This document shows positions 54,024 to 64,000 of a stretch of 64,000 bases of DNA, in pieces. Position numbers and translations under genes: made by a program. A model generated the notes under the pieces. The model was not told where the DNA came from. It saw only the letters and a list, made by a program, of their open reading frames with translations, and did not search any database. The first letter of the stretch is position 1. Each line of letters starts with the position of its first letter. Source of the stretch: Linnemannia elongata (Eukaryota; Mortierellomycota; Mortierellomycetes; Mortierellales; Mortierellaceae); the NCBI GenBank assembly GCA_036320915.1, contig JAXBDG010000001.1, positions 3,370,001 to 3,434,000 of the forward strand. The letters run 5' to 3'.

Positions 54024-56135
54024 ATGACATCTTCACTTCAACATACACATCAATCGTCGCCCTTCAGGATCTTGGCGATCCCTGAACTCCTCGACCATAT
54101 CTTCGCCCACATCGACCACACTACCATCCGCACCACAGTAGTCCGCGTCTGTCGCCAATGGCTCTTGATAAATAGGGACAGGATCGTCCGAGAACTGCTC
54201 TGGGACAGCGGACTGCCACTCGAGGTTCTCAAACGCAAGATGGACACTCGGATCCCAAGAGCGACTCACCTCTATTGCTTCTTCCGCAACGGTTATCAAG
54301 ACGGTGAGAAGGTGGATTGGCTCCTGAGTGTCTTGAAACAGGTGCATGATGAGCATCAAGAACACCAGCGGCGGTTGGTTCAGGATCCGCTTAAAAACAA
54401 TATTTCCGAGATCAGGAACGATACTCCTCCAGGAAAAGGAATCTCGGCCATCGATATTACTCTAGACTTGACAGCGCGACCGCTACGAGAGTTGACTCTC
54501 CAGGGAAATGTTGAGGTCGGCAAGGGAGTCCCAGGATTCTTGCCCTTCATGACGTCGCTGACCCGTCTGACCATCAACCAAGTGTGCGGCAGCGGATTTT
54601 GCATGTCCCAACTCCTCGAGACCTGTACCCAATTGGAGCATCTCTATATTGAATCACTCTGGACCATCGACTTGGTTGGACCCTGGCTACCACACAGGGT
54701 TTCTGCCATTGGAAACCTATCCCCGCCGCCGCCTTTCCCTCTCAAGTCTCTTAAACTCATCCATGTCCGGCTGCCCCAACCATGTCTGGAGATGCTCCTG
54801 GCCTCGACTCCTTATCTTCAAGAACTCATGATTGTGCTGAGAGAACACGTCGTGGCAGACTATAACGACCTTACCAGGCTGTGCCAACTTTTGCAGTCGC
54901 TTCCAGCATTGAAGTTGCGGTCGTTTCATTTCTCGACCGTGGCTGGACCCCAACTGACGTACGACGACTATGCGAGAATGAGGGATGTCTGCCCACAGTT
55001 GACCGACTGGACCGTTCAGGGCTCAGATTTGTCCTTTGACACGTCACGCCTTCTTCTCGATAACACCAACAGGATTACGACGCTGGAGGTGCTTGGATAC
55101 ACCCCATACTTGCACGACTTGCTCTGTCAGCTACCACATCTCCTCTCGGTCAAGGCTGTTACTTCGGGTATTTCATATGAGAATTTGGACGTTTATTCAA
55201 CTTTCAGTCGAAAGGCTCCGACTCTCCAGCCGGTTGGTGCTCCACCTCAGCCATCTTCGACCTATGACCCTATTCGAGGTGACTCGATCCGAGTATGGGC
55301 CTGTCGAGGACTTCAAACATGCCACCTATCCTTTTACGAGCCGGGCCGAGAACAGCGTGCGAGTCGTATTATCTATGGTTACCTTTCCCGAGTGTGTCCC
55401 CGTCTCCGCGACCTCAAGATCTGTTTCCCGAGTGTGTTTCTGGAGAATGGCAGCGACACGAGCGTCAAGGCTTCGTTGCTCCTGAACTTGGCGAGTGGAT
55501 TTTGTTTGCTGACGCGGTTGAAGGATCTGGAGAGTCTCTGGATCGACCAGGTGGATTTGAGCGGTTTGGTGCTCGAGAGCTGTGCTATTGACTGGATGGC
55601 CCATTCTTCGTCGTTGTCTTCAGCCTCGTCGGTATTGGGTCCGTCTTCCTCTTCTTCCTCCTCCCTGACCGCTGCATCAAACCATCTATCAGTATGGTCG
55701 CAACGAAAGTTGAGCAAACGGAAGCGACAGGTCATCACAGCGATGTGGCAAGAATCCATTGACAGAGATCAATCCAGGATCGCCAATAACGTCGCACGGT
55801 TTGAAGGCATGAGCCCCGAAGAGATCCGACAAAAGCACGACGCCGATTTGGATCTGATGCTCCAATTGAGCAGTTGTGGGATGTTGACTGATGTCAAGTC
55901 CGTGATTGACAATATTATCGATCGTGATTCCCAATGGCACGAACCACGGCAGGAGCCGCCGATCTGGCCAAGACTTAACCGGGTGGCGATCTATCGGACA
56001 TGTGGGTTTGGCGCGAGTCCCGAGGCGGAAGTTGCACGACTGATGGCCGTCAGTGCCCATTCGATGAAGAAGGCCGAGGGTCTGGTTCCCAAGAAGGATG
56101 GCCGGTGGTCCTGGAGGAAGCTGATGGGCATTTGA
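54024..56135 (+). CDS. F-box/leucine-rich-repeat-like protein
   Basis: Single exon, 703 aa, starting MTSSLQHTHQSSPFRILAIPE; in-frame residues upstream translate a CT-rich leader. Residues 14-60 form an F-box (ILAIPELLDHIFAHI, then VVRVCRQWLLINRD and LLWDSGL). The middle, about 140-520, has irregular leucine-rich units such as LTRLTINQV, LEHLYIESLW and LKSLKLIHVRL. This architecture is very common in Mortierella-like fungi. The F-box would bind Skp1 in an SCF ubiquitin ligase and the repeats would choose a target that cannot be read from sequence. A Ser run (about 550-565) and a basic segment QRKLSKRKRQ follow. Confidence 0.88.
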   Translation: MTSSLQHTHQSSPFRILAIPELLDHIFAHIDHTTIRTTVVRVCRQWLLINRDRIVRELLWDSGLPLEVLKRKMDTRIPRATHLYCFFRNGYQDGEKVDWLLSVLKQVHDEHQEHQRRLVQDPLKNNISEIRNDTPPGKGISAIDITLDLTARPLRELTLQGNVEVGKGVPGFLPFMTSLTRLTINQVCGSGFCMSQLLETCTQLEHLYIESLWTIDLVGPWLPHRVSAIGNLSPPPPFPLKSLKLIHVRLPQPCLEMLLASTPYLQELMIVLREHVVADYNDLTRLCQLLQSLPALKLRSFHFSTVAGPQLTYDDYARMRDVCPQLTDWTVQGSDLSFDTSRLLLDNTNRITTLEVLGYTPYLHDLLCQLPHLLSVKAVTSGISYENLDVYSTFSRKAPTLQPVGAPPQPSSTYDPIRGDSIRVWACRGLQTCHLSFYEPGREQRASRIIYGYLSRVCPRLRDLKICFPSVFLENGSDTSVKASLLLNLASGFCLLTRLKDLESLWIDQVDLSGLVLESCAIDWMAHSSSLSSASSVLGPSSSSSSSLTAASNHLSVWSQRKLSKRKRQVITAMWQESIDRDQSRIANNVARFEGMSPEEIRQKHDADLDLMLQLSSCGMLTDVKSVIDNIIDRDSQWHEPRQEPPIWPRLNRVAIYRTCGFGASPEAEVARLMAVSAHSMKKAEGLVPKKDGRWSWRKLMGI

Positions 56136-56905
56136 GTTGTTACCCTTTGTTGTTTATTTAGTTTGCTGCATTTGCGCGCTAATACAAACAGCCCCTTGTC
56201 GATTACTTACACATGCCATTTTCAGTTTGAGCTTTTGCGCCCAAGCATTCATTTTACATGATAATGAGTTATGGTTATCCCTTTATGCTCTCGCTCCATT
56301 TTCAATTGAGCATAAAGAGGCTCAACTCAAAAAGTGCCGCATTTCATCCTCCGCCTCTCTGCCTGCCCCCTTTTCTTTCTTATCACTCTCGCACACACAA
56401 GAACCTGCGACCACTAAGGAACTCCTCCCTGTGACCCACCCGGCGCCCCCCTTTTCCTTCGTCTCCTCGGTTCCTCCTCTTTATACTCGTCTTCTTTTTG
56501 CTTCTCCCCTCTCTTCTCTCGCTACAACCAAACTCGACATTCAAGACTCCCATCTCGACAAACAACCTGTCAAGAAGCAACGACACCAGGAGGACACCAG
56601 CTCGGGACAACTCAAAACCATCATCATCACCATTTTACACGAGGTCGCCTGGCAAACAACAAGCTCATCCGACATCTTTGCACATACCAGTAGTAGAACC
56701 CATAACGTTTCTACCTTAATACCCTTCTGCCAGTGTACTTTTTTCTCATCAGGAACAAGAACCAAACCTAGCTCCATCACCAGAACCCTCCAGAAACAGA
56801 TACCCTCAGCCTCTCTCTCTCTCTCTCTAGCCCCACCTTCCACCTTCCACCGTCTCCAATACACTAACCAGCCAACTACCAAGCAATCCCAACAAAGCAC
56901 ACACA
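56136..56905. other. Intergenic / leader
   Basis: A stretch rich in C, T and A with a CT run (about 56812-56829) just upstream of the next start. The F-box frame's downstream open reading here has no coding character. Confidence 0.55.
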
Positions 56906-58175
56906 ATGTCGGTCATCAACTCACCCACATCGATACTCTCACCAGGATCAACCAGCATCCCACAACAATTCCAGACTGCCAACTACCAACACGACCTGGT
57001 GACAAAACGAAGCGCAACCTGGAGGTACCTCCAACGGGTCCATCAAGGCGGAATGGTCCTCTACAACACGGCAGTCCTCACTGAGGCTGACCTCCGGCAG
57101 GGGTACCCATACAACGATGAGAAAATGCAACGGAGGTAAACGTTTTACACACATCCTCTCATACTACCTCCCCCACTCATTCTGCTTTCTTGGATAGGAG
57201 GCAGGATTTCATTTAATTAACCCACCATATTTTTTTGTTCGGGTAATGGATATGATAGGACGATGCAGTACTTTATGCTGGGTTCGTCTCTGGCGACCAT
57301 TCTAGAGATCCCTGGCCAGACTGACTGTCTCAAAGCATTACAGGTTGTTGTTCAAGAATATGATTACTTTATCGCCTCCGAGTCCAAATCCAAAATGGTA
57401 CAGTTACACACCCCATCAGTGCCGAAAAAAAAAAAAGCAAAGAAAGAATGACAGCTCACAAAGTCACGCATTTAAGCCCGCCCTCGTTGCAGGTCTTGGA
57501 ATGATATCTGGATGGACCTTAAGACAACTTAACTAACGACCGGATACTTTTATTTCGTTTTCTCTTTTTCTATTTGTAGATGTTTTTCAGGGCGACGGGT
57601 CGAAAGGCGTTACTGGAGGGCAAGTCGTTCGAGGAAACGGGGGAGTACTCACAGCTGGACGTGCGACCATTGGTAAATATGCTTACATAATTAACAGGAC
57701 TTTTCCAAAAGGGTATCGCATTTTCCAAATGGTGCTTCCTGCTAACAATCGTATCGTATCGTGTCAATCAATTTGCTGCTACCAAAATAGCCATTTCAAT
57801 TGGACTATATTATTACATTCGCATCCTTGTGCGACATGATTGCACAAGTCTACGAAAAGCTATCAGGACATGAAAACATCTGGAACATGCAGACCCTTGA
57901 CCTATTCCAGCGTGTCGACAGTCGATTCAAGGTAAGCAAATGCACGGTTTCAAGAACAAAGCAAAGAATGAACACAGCACACCCCCTCCTCCCCCACCCT
58001 CCCAAAGTGCAGCACAGAAAATTTAACACAGGCCTATTTTCATGATTTTGTTGCGCAATAGAAAATACTGGCGACAGTATCAAAGGAACTGGAAGGGATG
58101 GCGAGGGATGTTATGGTCGACGAGCTCAACAGCATGGATCCATTAGGCGGGACTACCGACGATTGGGGATTCTAA
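56906..58175 (+). CDS. Conserved-looking protein of unknown function, five exons
   Basis: Exons 56906..57135, 57259..57397, 57580..57672, 57791..57931 and 58062..58175, all in phase, 238 aa. The first 30 residues are Ser/Pro-rich. The rest looks like a compact helical domain: KRSATWRYLQRVHQGGMVLY, RTMQYFMLGSSLATILEIPG, CLKALQVVVQEYDYFIA, FFRATGRKALLEGKSFEETG, PFQLDYIITFASLCDMIAQV, LFQRVDSRFKKILATVSKEL and finally MDPLGGTTDDWGF. No signal peptide or membrane segment. The small exons and patterned hydrophobic residues argue for a conserved cytosolic protein, but I do not recognise the family. Convergent with the kelch gene, 165 nt apart. Confidence 0.82.
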
Positions 58176-58340
58176 GACATGTACTTTTTATTATTATTTC
58201 AAAGCACATATCAACTCTAGTCTCCCCAACCTCACCAGCATTTTGTAAAATATAACAACAGAAACACTTTCAGTTATGGTCATTAAGGGAGTTTATTTAA
58301 TAAGGTATAATAGCGGGCCTCTATGTTTGTGTCCTTAGTC

Positions 58341-61300
58341 CTAGTAATGAGATCCAGGAGAAGGAGCACCGCTGCCGCCAGTCTTGTAGTTTGGTGGCAT
58401 GGGCGCTTGAGGCAGCATGGGAGATGGCACCCCAGAGGCGTCATGGATCGGACGAGGGAAGGGCACTGAGGATGAAGGCGGGAGGACATAACCTGATTTG
58501 GGTGTCGGTGGGACAGACTGACCGCCATAGGGGTTAATTCCTGCAGGGTTGGTAGAGTTGATAGCTGGTGTTGGGGGTGCGATATACCCGTTCGATCCTG
58601 CTCCAGATCCAGATGCTCCTCCTCCCGTAGGACCGCTCTGCAGAGTAGGCGATGGGCTGTTGACCACGCCACCCAGACTGCTGTTTTCAGAGTACATAAT
58701 GTTGGGCGATTGCTGGAGTTGAGGAGTGCCTCCGTAAGAGCTGACTGCCTGGTGGTCAAGGTAAACCGGTTGGACAGCAATAGTGCCATCAGGCAGCTGC
58801 TGCATCAAGTACTGGACATTGCCGGCTCCTGAGGGCGTATGCATCGAGGTCTCAAGGCCGATAGGATCGTAGTGGCTGGTTGCAGGAGTATCCATGACAT
58901 CCATGCTGACTCCGCGCTGGTTCAAATGTCGAGTGGAAGCAGAAAAAGGAGACGATGATGCGCCATAGGGGTTGTTACGCCGCTTGCCCTTCCCTCCTCC
59001 TCCTCCTCCTCCGTCCTTGCCATCCTCATCTGTTCCAAGTGATGCCAGATATGCCTCCTTTTCCATCTCAGCTTCCCGGATTTCGATCTTGCGCTGCCGT
59101 CTTCGGTAAATGAATGCTCCAGCGAGGCATGCAAGGAGTGCGATCGAGCCAATAATAATGCCGATCAAGGCTGCGGACGAGAGCGCAGAATGGTTGCCTC
59201 CAGGTCCATTGACGCCTCCTGGAAGTGGGTCCGAGATGGCGGTCGTATCCGGCTTGGGGGCATAAGAGCCCATCCAGCTCGACAGCATCACATCGTAAAC
59301 TTGAATATCTCGACTGTATCCGATTTCTGTACCATTCCGCCCTCCAAAGACCACAATGTTGGCACCGACAATGTTGCACGTGTGTCCGGAGCGGGGTCGA
59401 GATGAGTTGATGGTGACGATCTGCTGCCAGGTCAGCGTGACAAGATCCAGCGACCAGACATCGCTAAAGGTTGTTTTGCTGTTGGCGTCGTACCCTCCAT
59501 ATATAATAATCTTTTTGCTGGATGCTGTAATAAATAAATAAAAAATATGAGAGTACATAACAGGGGATGCAATAAAAACCAAGGAGAAAGCTTGGTCAGA
59601 AGAGATGTTTTTCTTTCCACCATATATATACCTCTCCGCATCTGCCGTCGGACATATATGCGAGCATGATTAGCAGGGAAGCACAATGACGGCATGGGGA
59701 TACTTACTGAGGACACTGCAATGGTCTTGCCGTGGTGGTGGAACAGCGCCCAGTGTGAACTAAAAACAAAAATGGCCAAGGTCAAAAAAAAATGTGTGCT
59801 TTCGGCGTGAGAATCTTCGGGACAACTGAGAAAAGTTGCTCCATACCAGCTAGCCTCTTACCCGTCAAACAAGAAAAAAAAAAAAAAAAAAAAAGGTACC
59901 TGCGTGCCGATGGTGGGGGGTGAGGTGGAGATATCGAGCCATGGCAGAGTCTGGAAGGTTTGATATGTTCTTGGGGAGGACGAGGCCGAAGCGAATCCTC
60001 CAAAGATGTAGATCTTGCTGTCGATCAGGTGCGAGGTGCCCGCGCTATAGGAGCCCATGATGGCCGGAGCCCCCGTTCCTGAAGAACCAGCATCCTTTTT
60101 CACAGTGGGCACATTGGCACTCCAATCGTCGTTCAAAAACTTGTCGACCTCGTTCGTGTCTCCTGCACTTGTTGCGCCACCAATGTACCAGATGGCGCCT
60201 GTGGCTGGGTCCGTCACCAGCTGAGCTTCACGCCTGTTTGCCCAAACCGGCGCTTGACTATTAAGATTGGGCGGGACAGATGGTAAAAAAATAAACAACA
60301 AACAAGATGGTCAGGAACGATGCTATTTGCTGATGAGTTAACAGGAACTCGAGTGAGGTATGGTCGCTTGAATGAACGGCTGCATCTCTTGTAGCCTTTT
60401 TCTTATGAAAATGACTGAAAGAAGGACGATGAGCGGAGGTCTTAGCGGAGGCACAACGTGGCTGCCGGATCCAGGACTTCCTTTTTGATGTCTCACACAC
60501 AAACACACAAGGCATGGAGACATGAACCTCGCTCACACTAAACGAAACTAACGACAACTACAAGGACCAGATGCGTCATGGCAGAACTCCCTCAATTTTT
60601 TCCCTTTTACCCAGCGCCGAAGCTGAAAAGTGGCAACGTTAAAAGTACCCTCCGCAATGCTATCAACTCCAAGAAAAAATGAACTGAAGACAGACCGACA
60701 AGTCGGCAAGCTCAGGCTTGCTACCACTCTGTGTTTGTTGCGGTCTCAGTTTTCTGTATGAGTAAGCAACATATTCGCCCTCTACCTTCGCGCCTCCACT
60801 TGCAAGTCTCAAGGAAGAGCCGGGATGTTGTCGGGTCCTCCAACTCTCACGCCAACGACCATAACCACAATCACGGCCACGAGTGAAAAAAAAAAAAAAA
60901 AAAAAAAAATTGCAACCTTAAACAAAAGAATATAATGTCATCATCACTTACGCTGCAGGTGCAGGCTTAGCTGTCCAGGTCTTGCCTTGGATGTCGTACT
61001 TGAACCAGAAGGCACCGGTCGCATCGCCACTCGGGGCTGTCAGGTACAAGCTTTTGAGGTCGTTGGACATGGCTGCCGAATGGCCTCCGACGGCAGGTCC
61101 TCCAACGGCTGCGGTGCTCGTCAAGTTTGTCCAGGCAGGGGAAGAAATGGGCCAGGGTTTTGTGACATCAAGCGAATAAAGTTCGTTGGAGTATTGAACT
61201 TTCTGTGTGTTGAGCTGTCCACCATGGAAAAAGATTTGATCCTCGCCTGTTGCTGAAGCCACGCCCAGGAAGGCGGACGGCATGTTCGGGGCAGGTGCAA

Positions 61301-61475
61301 CAGTAGGCGTTGGGCTGGCGGGTGCAGCAGGTGTTGTTGTCGTGCCTTTGGTTGGAGCAGGAGCAGCAGGAGCAGCAGGAGGTGCCGCTGAGGCTGTAGT
61401 GGAAAAGAAGGAAGTGGAGAGGGCAAGAGAGAGCACCAATCCTGCGAGGGCCGTGCCGGTCGGACGAGTCCTCAT
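58341..61475 (-). CDS. Kelch-repeat single-pass membrane protein
   Basis: Four minus-strand exons, 60952..61475, 59900..60257, 59708..59759 and 58341..59524, in phase, 705 aa. A signal peptide (MRTRPTGTALAGLVLSLALS, cut near ASA) leads into an Ala/Pro/Thr linker and then a kelch-type beta-propeller: QIFFHGGQLNTQKVQYSNEL, AIWYIGGATSAGDTNEVDKF, KIYIFGGFASASSSPRT, KKIIIYGGYDANSKTTFSDV and ANIVVFGGRNGTEIG. A membrane helix at about 428-451 (AALIGIIIGSIALLACLAGA) is followed by RRRQRK and a 250-residue Gly/Pro/Ser-rich cytosolic tail. It is probably a cell-surface protein with the propeller outside; ligand unknown. Introns 1 and 2 carry A/T homopolymers. Confidence 0.9.
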
Positions 61476-64000
61476 TGTAGGGTAGGTATGAATGTGTGTG
61501 TGTGTGTGTGTGGAAGTGGAGGGAGCTTTTCGTTGTCCAGCGGGAGGGAGGATCCAAAAGTGTAAAGAAGTGCGGGTGTCGTTAACGTTGGCGTCTGCAG
61601 ATAGATACTGGTTCTGACCGTTGTTGTGGGCGTTCAAGAGGGAGGAGTGGAGGACTCAGGTTCAGGGAGAGGTGGAACAAATGACGGCTATTGTGAGTCC
61701 AGGGGTATTTTTAAAAAAGTGAACGAGACGGAGTGGAGAGGGGAGGAGTGAAGGGAAGGGGGGTTACAGAACAAAGAAGGGTGAATGGACGTTTCGGGGA
61801 GAGTGATTGTGGGTGTGAGGGACAGTCGGTGGAGAGAATGGACAAAAAAAAAAAAAAAAGGAGGATCAGTCAAGAAAGAGAGGAAGAGAGAGAGGGAGGG
61901 ATGACTAAGAGTCTAGGTGTACCGGAAGGAGATGTAGCGTTAAAAAAAAACAACGTAAAGGACAAAAAAAAAAAGGTGAATGGGTTGGGATCGGTTACAA
62001 CAAAAGGTGAAGGGATGACAGAAGTAAGACAAGAGTCCACAGCATGTCACAGATGGATAAAGGGAGGGAAGGAGGGGCGAGAAGAAGAGGGGTAAAGAAA
62101 GAAGGAGGGAAGGAAGGAAGGGCAAGTGAGGATTGTAAGGGAAAGGCAGTAGGAAAAAACACAGGGGAGGGCAACGAATACCATTTCTTCAACGACAACA
62201 AAGTAAAGAGGCTGGCTCTCACTCCTCTCTCAAAATGGACTTTGACTCCCTCTTTTTATGTTGTTGTTGTTGTTGCCTGCTCATCGCTCACCTCTGTCTC
62301 TCTCTACTTAGTTCAGTACTCGTACTCGTCTGTACTCCCATCGACCAAAATGCTCTCATCCTCTACACCCCTATCCCTATCCTTGCTGACTTGCCTGTCC
62401 ATCTCGGCCATTTGTTTACATATTCTTGTTGTTAGTTTGTTTGTTCACTTCGGCATTTGTCAGTTCTTCCCTTGCTACCAGTGCGCCTGATTACAATCCG
62501 TTGTAGCCATCAGTTCACAAAGAAAAGAAAAAGAAACTGGTTCACGTTGTCACCTTGTTCGCTGGCATACTTTGAAGTAAAAGAAAGAAGATAATTGCCC
62601 TTCTGCTTCCGCTTGATTGCCAACCCCACCGTTCATTCCACTAATTCATTCATTCACCTTCATTCAACCTTCTTTTTCCATCAGACTACCAACCCCCGGA
62701 GATTATTTTTGACAGCGGACAGAGAGCATCTTTTATTACCAGTTGAATAAAGGAACCTGAACCCCCCCCTTTAGGCAGTAATACTAATGACATTCCTTTT
62801 CCCCATCTCCTTTTTCTTCTTTCCCTCCACTCATCTGCCTGTCTTTTGCGCAAAAAGCTATTGAGAGCCCTACTTTTCATGTCGCATTTTTCTTTAATTT
62901 CATATCGAGGATAAACCTGTGAGTGTCCGTCCAGCATCGCCTTTTCTCCCAAGCCTCCTATTGTATCTCTTTTTCTTCTTCTTCTTCTTCATTCCTCTTG
63001 ACCACAATACAATTGATGTTGTTGGGGCAAGGAGTGGATCTTCTTTTCCTTTTCTAATCACATTACCCGTTTAATATTTGTCCGGCTCTCTCTCTCTCTT
63101 AAGAACCAAAATAAACAACACGACAGACCCATCTCTTGTGCTGTCAGACACGATAGTGTACTTGCCGTGAGTACGTTGGACAGGGTTAAAAACATTGTAG
63201 ATCTACTCCTGCTGAAGAAAAAAAAATGGTCAGGGTATCTGAATGATCCATGTGTGAGGGAGGTATGCTGACTTCTTTCGACTGTATCTCACTCTTAAAA
63301 AAAATCCTTCCCTCCCCTACTCACTCTTTGTCAGCACCTATGGCAGTATGCCCCGTCCTGCTTTGTGTCCCTGCCAATAAAGAGAAAATACACCCTTTTT
63401 CGTGCAACATTGAAAACCTTGACTGTAAGGTGTGAAACCGGGTTGAATGAACAGGTTATTGGAGGTCTCACGGGAGCATGCAGCCTCCTAGCTGTGCTTT
63501 GGATGTATAAAAAAGTGAGCAAAAAAAGAAGATCGACGGAATAAAAACAACAAAGGGATGGTTCTGTTCTGCGGAGCGCCATGCCTACTAGCTTCGTTTT
63601 AGACAAAGACTAGCATGGTTGACATAGCGCGCTAGAAGGATCAAAAAGGTGTAAGCAGAAACGGTAAGTAGGATAGCCTAGCAATGCGTCTAGAAGTATT
63701 AACAAAAATGGTGAGCAGTTTCTGTCTAAGGTGTCTGTCTGTTGTCGTTGTAAGGAAGGGGGATTAGCACGGAGATATGAACATTGGACTCTAGCGAGGG
63801 AGTGGCTTAAAATTTCAGGGGACAGACAGACAACTCATGTGTGCTATTTTTTGTTTGCGACCTTTTCATGTCCGACCGCGCATACGCAAATAATACAGAA
63901 AAGCGATCGTGCCATGTATTCGATTTCTCCCTCTCCTTCTGTGTGTCAAGTGTCAAGTGATAAGTTCATAAATCAACGTCAAGCAAGACCGCGTCTGCGC
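61476..64000. other. Right-hand region without a recognised gene
   Basis: The first 400 nt are the promoter of the kelch gene (GT tract about 61495-61511). The rest has A runs, CT-rich patches and only short frames of non-coding composition. Nothing supports a gene entering from the right edge. Confidence 0.5.

Noticed and set aside
62044..62490. Frame of 148 codons in the right-hand spacer
   Set aside because: It starts in a purine-rich run and has no domain, biased composition and no splice partners.
1..64000. CRISPR array, insertion sequences, rRNA
   Set aside because: No spaced identical repeats, no transposase reading and no rRNA-like sequence. Spliceosomal introns throughout indicate a eukaryote.

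Overview
The window looks like nuclear DNA of a filamentous fungus, most likely an early-diverging one such as Mortierellomycota/Mucoromycota. This is an inference from style: short GT-AG introns (mostly about 80-300 nt, donors like GTAAGT/GTACGT), very frequent A/T homopolymers and GA/CAA/GT microsatellites, C-ending codons in strongly coding genes, polyQ- and Ser/Pro-rich proteins, and the gene content. No tRNA, rRNA, CRISPR or intact transposon was recognised.

Layout. 1-304: 5' end of a minus-strand gene with a mitochondrial-type presequence, running off the left edge. 2.2-4.7 kb: a polyQ/proline-rich single-pass membrane protein. 4.7-9.9 kb: a gene-poor stretch. 9.9-12.05 kb: an OPT-family oligopeptide transporter. 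12.7-21.4 kb: an accessory island, all on the plus strand, with two unrecognised small-protein families. The first has an N-terminal membrane segment and a shared C-terminal motif (LQVAP...IQFSSHPRP), with two intact and two broken members plus a relic. The second is three Cys-rich proteins that each end in a farnesylation-type CaaX box (CTIM, CIIM, CSIM). 21.7-24.5 kb: ACOT9-type mitochondrial acyl-CoA thioesterase, divergent from calnexin at 25.8-28.0 kb. 26.5-40.5 kb: a tandem segmental duplication. Its unit runs from calnexin intron 2 to just past a secreted class-2-type lipase. The second unit carries a broken calnexin piece and a second full lipase.

40.9-46.2 kb: carnitine O-acetyltransferase and a divergent GNAT acetyltransferase. 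46.3-47.2 kb: a small coiled-coil protein, possibly BORC subunit 7. 48.2-51.0 kb: a Ser/Pro-rich, acidic protein with an apparent frame break. 51.7-53.3 kb: DUF4246 protein. 54.0-56.1 kb: F-box protein. 56.9-58.2 kb: a conserved-looking five-exon gene of unknown function. 58.3-61.5 kb: a secreted-side kelch protein with one membrane segment. 61.5-64.0 kb: no gene seen.

Functional themes: acyl-CoA/carnitine metabolism (thioesterase, carnitine acetyltransferase, lipases), ER folding (calnexin), peptide uptake (OPT), and several cell-surface or lipid-anchored proteins of unknown role. The small-protein island at 12.7-21.4 kb is the best candidate for something undescribed. The calnexin-lipase duplication, with its patchy sequence identity, is the clearest genome-evolution story. 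Multi-exon models below were built by hand from splice signals, and phase was checked across every junction except in the gene at 48.2 kb.
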